Below are positions 58,672 to 64,000 of a stretch of 64,000 bases of DNA, piece after piece; within the stretch, counting starts at the first letter, position 1; each line of letters begins with the position of its first letter. The position numbers were made by a program, and so were the translations under genes. Where the stretch lies: assembly GCA_034509735.1 (NCBI GenBank), contig JACGWO010000010.1, forward strand, positions 9,189,193 to 9,253,192, in the 5' to 3' direction. The notes under the pieces were generated by a model. That model was given only the letters and a program-made list of their open reading frames with translations. It did no database searches and was not told the origin of the DNA. The stretch comes from Sesamum alatum. Lineage: Eukaryota > Streptophyta > Magnoliopsida > Lamiales > Pedaliaceae.

Positions 58672-58954
58672 TCTATACTGTATATAAATAAAGACTACAT
58701 TATTGGTATTTTCAATTTTATGGTCTGTTAATTTTTTTTATTATTTTTAATATCGTATTAAATTTTTTTCTCTCTCCTCTCAATTTTCCATTTTCTCTCA
58801 TCTCAACTTCCGCATTCCTTTTTCTTCTCCCATTTTTCTTCAATATTTTCTCATATTTTCTTTATATTTTTTAATATTTTATTTTATATAATTATATATT
58901 TTTTAAATCTTGAATTAATTTTGCACACACGTTTAAGTGTGCCACATTTACTAG
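58672..58954 (+). mobile_element. Small non-autonomous Helitron, 283 bp
   Basis: 5' end TCTATACTGTATATAAA preceded by A; 3' end CTAG followed by T. A hairpin (GCACAC-loop-GTGTGC, 58923-58942) sits eight nt before the CTAG. This meets all structural criteria for Helitrons inserted between A and T. No RepHel. Confidence 0.85.
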
Positions 58955-59451
58955 TCCATAAATAAGTCTCGAGGTGCATTTATAAATAAATTAAAATTAA
59001 AAAGTGAAGACGAGATTGAATCTAACTAAGTCAGAGTAGAAGAGGGTCACAAAGAATTGCTATCCTAATACTGACATAAAAACTGAATCAATTGTTATCT
59101 AATCAAGGAGTAGTAAAAGCATTAGTTGTGACTGTATTTTTTGTATTGATTGTTGTAGTATTAAAGTAGTGCAGTTGTTGTACTTATTTATAATTGTGTT
59201 TATTTGAATGCATTTTTATTATGCAAATTTACGTATTGTTACCTGCAATAAAAAGCAAAAAATTAAAGTGACAGAAAAGAAAACTGTTGAATAACCATCA
59301 TGCCAACATACTTTCAAAAATATATAGTTCCGATTCTCATAAAGTACATAACTACATTGTGTCTAAAAATGCAAAATATTGTAAATCGTGGCTTTTTTTT
59401 TTTTTTTTTTTACTGTGATCTACTACATGTGCTTCCTGGAGTATGACCTAT
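58955..59451. other. Intergenic with T18 tract (about 59393-59410)
   Basis: No gene. The part next to 59451 may be the PBS and leader of the adjacent LTR element. Confidence 0.45.
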
Positions 59452-60253
59452 TGATGAAGATCCACCAGGTTGTGTCATTCGTCTTGTGTGAGTATGCTAC
59501 ACCTTTCATAATTGATGCTAGAAAAAAATGCTCGAGCCCAGATATTAGAATGAGATGTTTGAGCTCTTTGCAAGCTTCGCAGACTGAAACCTGAAAAAAA
59601 TAGGTTAGCACTCCGACGCCCAAGTTAGTAGTGAACTAATAAAATAAATTAGTGAAAGAAAGAAATAGAAATTGATATAGTAAAAATGTGTGTGGTTGAG
59701 TGTGAAATTGAATGTGTCAATTCGAATTATAGAGCTTGGTATTTATAGGTAGACCTAGGCCTACGCAGATAAGAAAACATCCTTTTTTTTCGGATGAGAG
59801 AGCCCTTTCTCAAGTGGGCTCCTTGATCTTCGAGAAGGTGGTTGTTTTGGGGATAAGGACACCTTCCAAGTCGTCCTCTCATGTTTCCATGTTTCCCTGA
59901 CTTTGGCGAGTGAAGCTTATCCATTCCTTAGGATGGAGGCAAATCCTCTTCAAGGAGGACTCTTTTATCTTCAAGCAAGCGGTTATCTTCAAGATAAGTA
60001 CGTCTCTAGTTTGTCTCATCGTGTTGCCACCTATCCTAGTTTTGGGGGTTGAAGCTTATCCGTTCTACCAGTTCTTGGTAATATGTGGATTCGCCACTTA
60101 GACTCTTTGGGGGCATCCTCCTGCTTGGGCCTTTACTTAAACTGGGCTTCCCAACCCTTTTAAGTTCCCTTGGGCCTCACATTTCTTCAGGCTCTCACAA
60201 TTCCTTTGGGCCATTTGGACATCTTGGGTCAGTCAATTTTTAAGGACATAACA
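59452..60253 (-). mobile_element. Ty3/gypsy LTR, about 800 bp
   Basis: Minus strand: starts TGTTATGTCC (60253), TATA box CCTATAAATACC (59739-59750 region), then the LTR block GGGCGTCGGAGTGCTAA common in plant gypsy LTRs, ending CTTCATCA (59452). The upstream part has internal near-repeats (GGCTCCTTGATCTTC / GGACTCTTTTATCTTC). No partner LTR in the window. Confidence 0.65.
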
Positions 60254-60715
60254 TATAATTGAGAGAACTCATTGTTATATAACATAAAAGTATAGAAATA
60301 ATTGTTGTTGTCTTGCCAAATTACACAAGTTGTGCAAAACAGAAATAACAAAAAAGAAGATAATTTTGTCTCTCGTGATGGGATCGGTTTCCATGTGGGG
60401 TCTTTTAAACATTAGGGTTTCTAGTGGTTGCGAGTAGTTTGCCGTACAATTCTCCTTATACACTAACCCATCACCCGGTCAAACAATGGTTACATCTTGC
60501 ATCGGTGGTTGGGTGGCTTCTTTTCATCCCTATTGAGGCGATCAACTTTTTTCCTTACTTTTTGTGTGTTTGTTTTTTCGTCCATGGTATCCCTTTTTGC
60601 CAAAATTTCTCATTTTTCTCTTGCTTTGTTCATTTTTTGCAGTATTCGATTGGGATTTAGTTTGAGGTTGTTTCTCGGGGGTGCATAGTGGGGTTTCTTG
60701 GTCTGCTTGTTTAAG
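60254..60715. other. Possible LINE 5' UTR
   Basis: No coding motif. The lower-AT section from about 60355 leads without break into the LINE ORF1 relic at 60716. Confidence 0.35.
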
Positions 60716-61003
60716 ATGGATCCGGATCTCTTGAAGTTTGATAGTTCCTTGAGGAGGAGGTCGGGATTGTGGTGTTGTTAGGTCTGTGGCACGAAGAGGT
60801 GGATTCGCAAGGGTTTTATGTGATGGGGTGGTTACTATCGAGCAAAAGTTTTAACTTTTAAGCCCTTTGGTCTACCCTACTCTCAGCGTTCAACTCGATT
60901 AAGGGTTTAGCGGTGAAATTGATTGAAGGAGATCACCTTCTCTTCGGGTTTGAGCATGTGTTAGATAGATAACGAGTGCTTGCTATTTCTCCCTGGAATG
61001 TGT
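60716..61003 (+). pseudogene. LINE ORF1 (DUF4283-like) N-terminal relic
   Basis: Begins MDPDLLKFDSSLRRR, and across frames gives the pattern of plant LINE gag-like proteins: a GLWHxKRWxxGFxxxG-like block, then FKPFGLPYSQRS, then the LxEGDxxLFxFEH-like block and SPWNV. Several stops and frame changes. It is a different subtype from the ORF1 at 49880-51115. Ends abruptly near 61003. Confidence 0.6.
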
Positions 61004-61478
61004 AAGTATTTATATAATTTAATGTATATCTTCCACACTTTTACTAATTTTGTGACTACTAAACTAATATTTGATATATAATAAAGATAGTACGAAGCCA
61101 TATATTTATATATTAGATTAAATTATTATAGTATATATTTTTTAATACTTTTTTATAATTATTATTTTATATTATTATTTAAAATAATATATTTTTATTA
61201 AAAAACAAAAAATAAAAAATAAAAAATAAGCAACAAGCTTGAGCTCGTGAGCTCGATTCGCGAGCTCAAGGTTGGCTTTTGAGCAACTGCACTAGCCTGT
61301 TTATGCCAAGCTCGTTGAGCTCGAGCTCAAGCCAGAAAATTTGGTCGAGCTCGACTCATTTACACCCTAGGCCTAATGCAAATTTATTTGTTTATCTTCA
61401 AGCATGGGTATTTCTAGTTTTCTGTATTGAGGTTATCGAGGAACTTTTGAGCCTCCATCTAGCAAAGCATTTCCTTTG
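61004..61478. other. Intergenic with GAGCTC-rich palindrome (61238-61270)
   Basis: AT-rich, then a segment with many GAGCTC hexamers. CTTGAGCTCG (61238-61247) and CGAGCTCAAG (61261-61270) form a perfect ten-bp inverted repeat. Resembles a common dispersed plant repeat; no gene. Confidence 0.55.
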
Positions 61479-63010
61479 TTTTTTTTTTTGGTCAAATGTA
61501 AATTGCATTAATTGAAACAAAGAGTACAAGTACAACAAAGGGCACAAGCTAGATCGAGGACACAACCGTGTGGAGGAGTCACGGTCATGTATAGTGAACA
61601 CGGCCGTGTTCCATGTTCGTGTTATTCACTGTGTCCAAGCGATTTTCCACACTCTATATGTAGCTACCACCTGTAGAGAATGGACACAATGAATACCAAG
61701 CAGTCTATTACTGACCTATTCTATTAAAAGATGTGCAAGCACAAAGGTGCTCCGAAATTGTTGTTCGAATCATCTCTGGTTCCATTCAGCCCATAAGTGA
61801 TAAACTAGCGAAGTAAGAAGTGCACGATATGTGGCGTTGAGTAGATGATTTCCCCACCATCGATGGGTCGCCCAAGTCACTCTATGTTGCCAATCCGAGT
61901 GAGGCCACAAGAACTTAACTTCACGCTTGCAAATGCAAAGACATGCAGTGGAATAAGCACAATCAAAGAATAGATGTAGATGGCTCTCCATAACCGCCAA
62001 CCCACAGAGAACACAATGAGCATCAATGTGTTGCAACCACGGTTTGTCCATAGTAGACAGTCATTCTCGAATAGCAAGCCAAAGTACAAATGAATTCCTT
62101 GGTATCTTGACGAGACCACCCAACAGTATAGACCACCTCATATATGGAGTGTTCGGGGTGAATAACGAGATAACAGACGATGTGGAGAAAGTGCCCCCAT
62201 GAAACTTCCACGTGATTGAGTCCGAGGGCTTACCAATGGCCGGAATTGATGCCACGATCTCCATAACCTCAACAGACCTCCTGGTCGACCAAGCCCATTC
62301 CTTACAAATAACCTCTTGTAGCAACATGTTCTCATTCAATCCGGTGATGAGAGGACCCCTTGGATAATGAAAGAGAATGATCCCAAGTGGGTGCCACGGG
62401 TCCTGGAAAAGTAGAAGCTGGCCGCCATCTCCAAATCTATCAGTGAGGTCGTGCAGTAATTCATTACGAAGCTTTAATAGTTGTTTCCATTCCCAAGAAC
62501 CAGTATGGATGTTAACCAACCCAATGGGTTTTCGCCTCAGCCGATACCGTCGAATCCACTTCACCCATAGAGAAGTGGACTACAGGTCAATGATGTTCTA
62601 GAGGTGTCGGCTCATAAAAGCCTTGTTCATGGCAAGTACCGGTTGGATCCCCAATCCCTCTCTGTCAATGGGGTGACAAACAGCTTTCCATGACACCTTA
62701 GCCACACCATTTTCTTCATTTCCTCGACATAGAAATAGCCTAAGGCATTTCTATCTCTCGAATTACACCCTTAGGCAGTAAGAAGACCGTGGCCCAATAA
62801 ATATACATTGGCCAGAGGCCTACAATCCCCAATCGTGAGCTTAGATGTTATAAGCGGGGTTCCCAAGTATCGAATGGGGAGAGATCCCAGAGGGAACCCC
62901 ATTAGCGCTTGTAACTGCTGGGAATCCACCACGGACTTCGACAAGAAGATCATACTCTTATTAATATGCGCGGGAGACGGTGCGCACGACCGCAACCACG
63001 CTAGAAGTAT
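61479..63010 (-). pseudogene. L1-type LINE ORF2, 3' part
   Basis: Minus strand: poly(A) end at about 61479-61489 (T-run on plus) preceded by CAATTTACATTTGACC. It encodes the end of the RT region (ANTSK-like HINKSMIFLSKSV, LMGFPLGSLPIRYLGTPLI, LTIGDCRPL at 62995-62800). A long deletion and then the region leading to the zinc-binding RT tail follow: KWIRRYRL near 62560 and the zf-RVT block FSTSSVISLF..PYMRWSILLGGLVKIPRNSFVLWLAI (about 62200-62060). CVLCGLAVMESHLHLFFDCAYS near 61990 comes last. Frameshifted and without the catalytic RT core or endonuclease. Confidence 0.85.
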
Positions 63011-63375
63011 TCATTGGAAATGTCCGATTACACAACCCCAGCGCGTGATATGATAGTCAATGGGTTTGTCCATTCATCCAGACGAACGTTGCAGTTTGTG
63101 GCACCAGAGAAACAAAATGGTGTTCCTGTGGTTATGCCCACGATAACAATGGTGGAGAAGGGGGCACGACGTTGGAATACCACGGTTGTGGGATACTTTG
63201 TGGACAAGAAACCATCTTTCATCACTTGAATGCCTTCGTTCGAAGCTTGTGGCCGACTATCATGGACATTGTTGCAGCGACGAATGGCTTCTACTTCTTT
63301 GTATTCACTACCGAGGTGGCTTCTACTTCTTTGTTCTAATTGTCGCCTCTACTAGCACCTCCTTAAGATGTTGAG
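63011..63375 (+). pseudogene. LINE ORF1 (DUF4283-like) fragment, inverted relative to ORF2
   Basis: Plus strand: FVHSSRRTLQFVAPEKQNGVPVV, MVEKGARRWNTTVVGYFV, then, after a shift, LNAFVRSLWPTIMDIVAATNGFYFFVF. This is the same DUF4283-like domain as at 50400-50640 and closely related to it. It directly abuts the minus-strand ORF2 relic at about 63010 in opposite orientation. Confidence 0.8.
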
Positions 63376-63789
63376 AAAATTATGGATTCTACAGCTAACA
63401 ACATCCAGCATTTTTCCTTGTGAAGTGAGAAGGCGTCCCATTTCTGACGCTCCTTGAATTCATGAGGACACACATTATCGCCCTGCTCCTAGTTTACATG
63501 ATGGTCATCTCTCATCCTTTCTTTGGAGGAGAGTCTTCTTCAATTGCCTGCATATAATTATCAATCTATTTATGGCAATGATATGACTTGATTTATTTAC
63601 TGCTTTATTTAATTATTTATATTAGTTAGTATTTGTTTTCCAATGTAACTGTGTTTCCTCATAAGAGCTAAATGAATTATGTTACACGCCTTAATAAAAT
63701 TCTCTTATTAGAAAACTTTGTACACTTTAATATAAATATTTAATTTGAATTTAGTTGTCTTAAATCACTTGATTTTAATATATATATAT
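63376..63789. other. Intergenic; nothing recognised
   Basis: May include a little more LINE sequence at its left side; otherwise AT-rich without signals. Confidence 0.4.
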
Positions 63790-64000
63790 GGGTTAATTAC
63801 ATTTAGACCCCCTCTGAAAATGCATAATTACACTTTCCCCCAAAGAAGTTTTGAAATTACATTTACACCCCCTCTAAAAATTCTTTGTTTACACCTGACC
63901 TCCATTCGTTAAAGTTTGGGCGGAAAATGTTCATTTCAACAAAAATAATTACATAAATTTTTAATTTTACCTCTCATTTAACATTCTCGTGCAATAATTT
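63790..64000. mobile_element. Mutator-like MITE, left arm, cut by the window edge
   Basis: Starts GGGTTAATTACATTTAGACCCCC and continues with the CACTTTCCCCCAAAGAAG and CCTCCATTCGTT blocks typical of this MITE type (compare 17034 and 40327). The right arm lies outside the window. Confidence 0.7.

Overview
This is an AT-rich plant nuclear window, very probably from a eudicot and perhaps an asterid (the clade is an inference). The evidence is two spliced plant genes, plant LTR-retrotransposon lineages (Ty3/gypsy including Tat, and Ty1/copia), L1-type LINEs with DUF4283-like ORF1, tRNA-derived SINEs and many MITEs. Host genes are sparse. Most of the sequence is nested, decayed transposable elements.

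Host genes. (1) 5959-7454, minus: an apparently intact four-exon exopolygalacturonase (GH28, about 402 aa) with signal peptide and all four family motifs. (2) 19012-23515, minus: a five-coding-exon TRM/LONGIFOLIA-type protein (about 877 aa) with the VARLMG motif and a C-terminal DUF4378 domain, with leader sequence and a TATA box near 24.9 kb. (3) About 55.67-56.88 kb, minus: a decayed PPR gene split by a solo LTR. Decayed transposase and polyprotein fragments make up most other coding-like sequence.

Layout. 0-4.7 kb: gypsy integrase remnant with LTR material of two families. 8.6-11.6 kb: a Helitron end and two head-to-head LTR copies. 12-13.7 kb: PIF/Harbinger remnant and a 1.2-kb palindromic element with a nested MITE. 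15-16.25 kb: four roughly 173-bp tandem monomers in an ABAB pattern between two copies of one palindromic MITE. 17-18.7 kb and 25-27.6 kb: Mutator-like MITEs with 9-bp target duplications. 28.2-39.4 kb: a decayed Tat gypsy element whose tail was split by a 4.0-kb copia element and which carries an antisense ORF. 40.3-44.9 kb: a MULE-type MITE with a perfect 9-bp TSD, into which a 3.8-kb gag-only LTR retrotransposon (TR-GAG type) inserted. 46.4-48.4 kb: two SINEs, and a copia RNase H fragment split by a CACTA MITE. 48.9-51.6 kb: a hAT-like MITE and a LINE with ORF1 but no ORF2. 52.6-55.5 kb: a 2.9-kb LTR with TSD ACAAG. 58.7-64 kb: a small Helitron, a gypsy LTR, and LINE fragments including one with an inverted 5' part.

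The most unusual observation is in the TR-GAG element at 43428-43477. Its primer-binding region matches not just 18 nt but the whole 3' half of a tRNA-Arg(UCU) (anticodon arm, variable loop, T arm, acceptor strand, CCA). It differs from the T-loop consensus exactly at position 58, where tRNAs carry m1A. This is what reverse transcription reading through the tRNA primer would leave.
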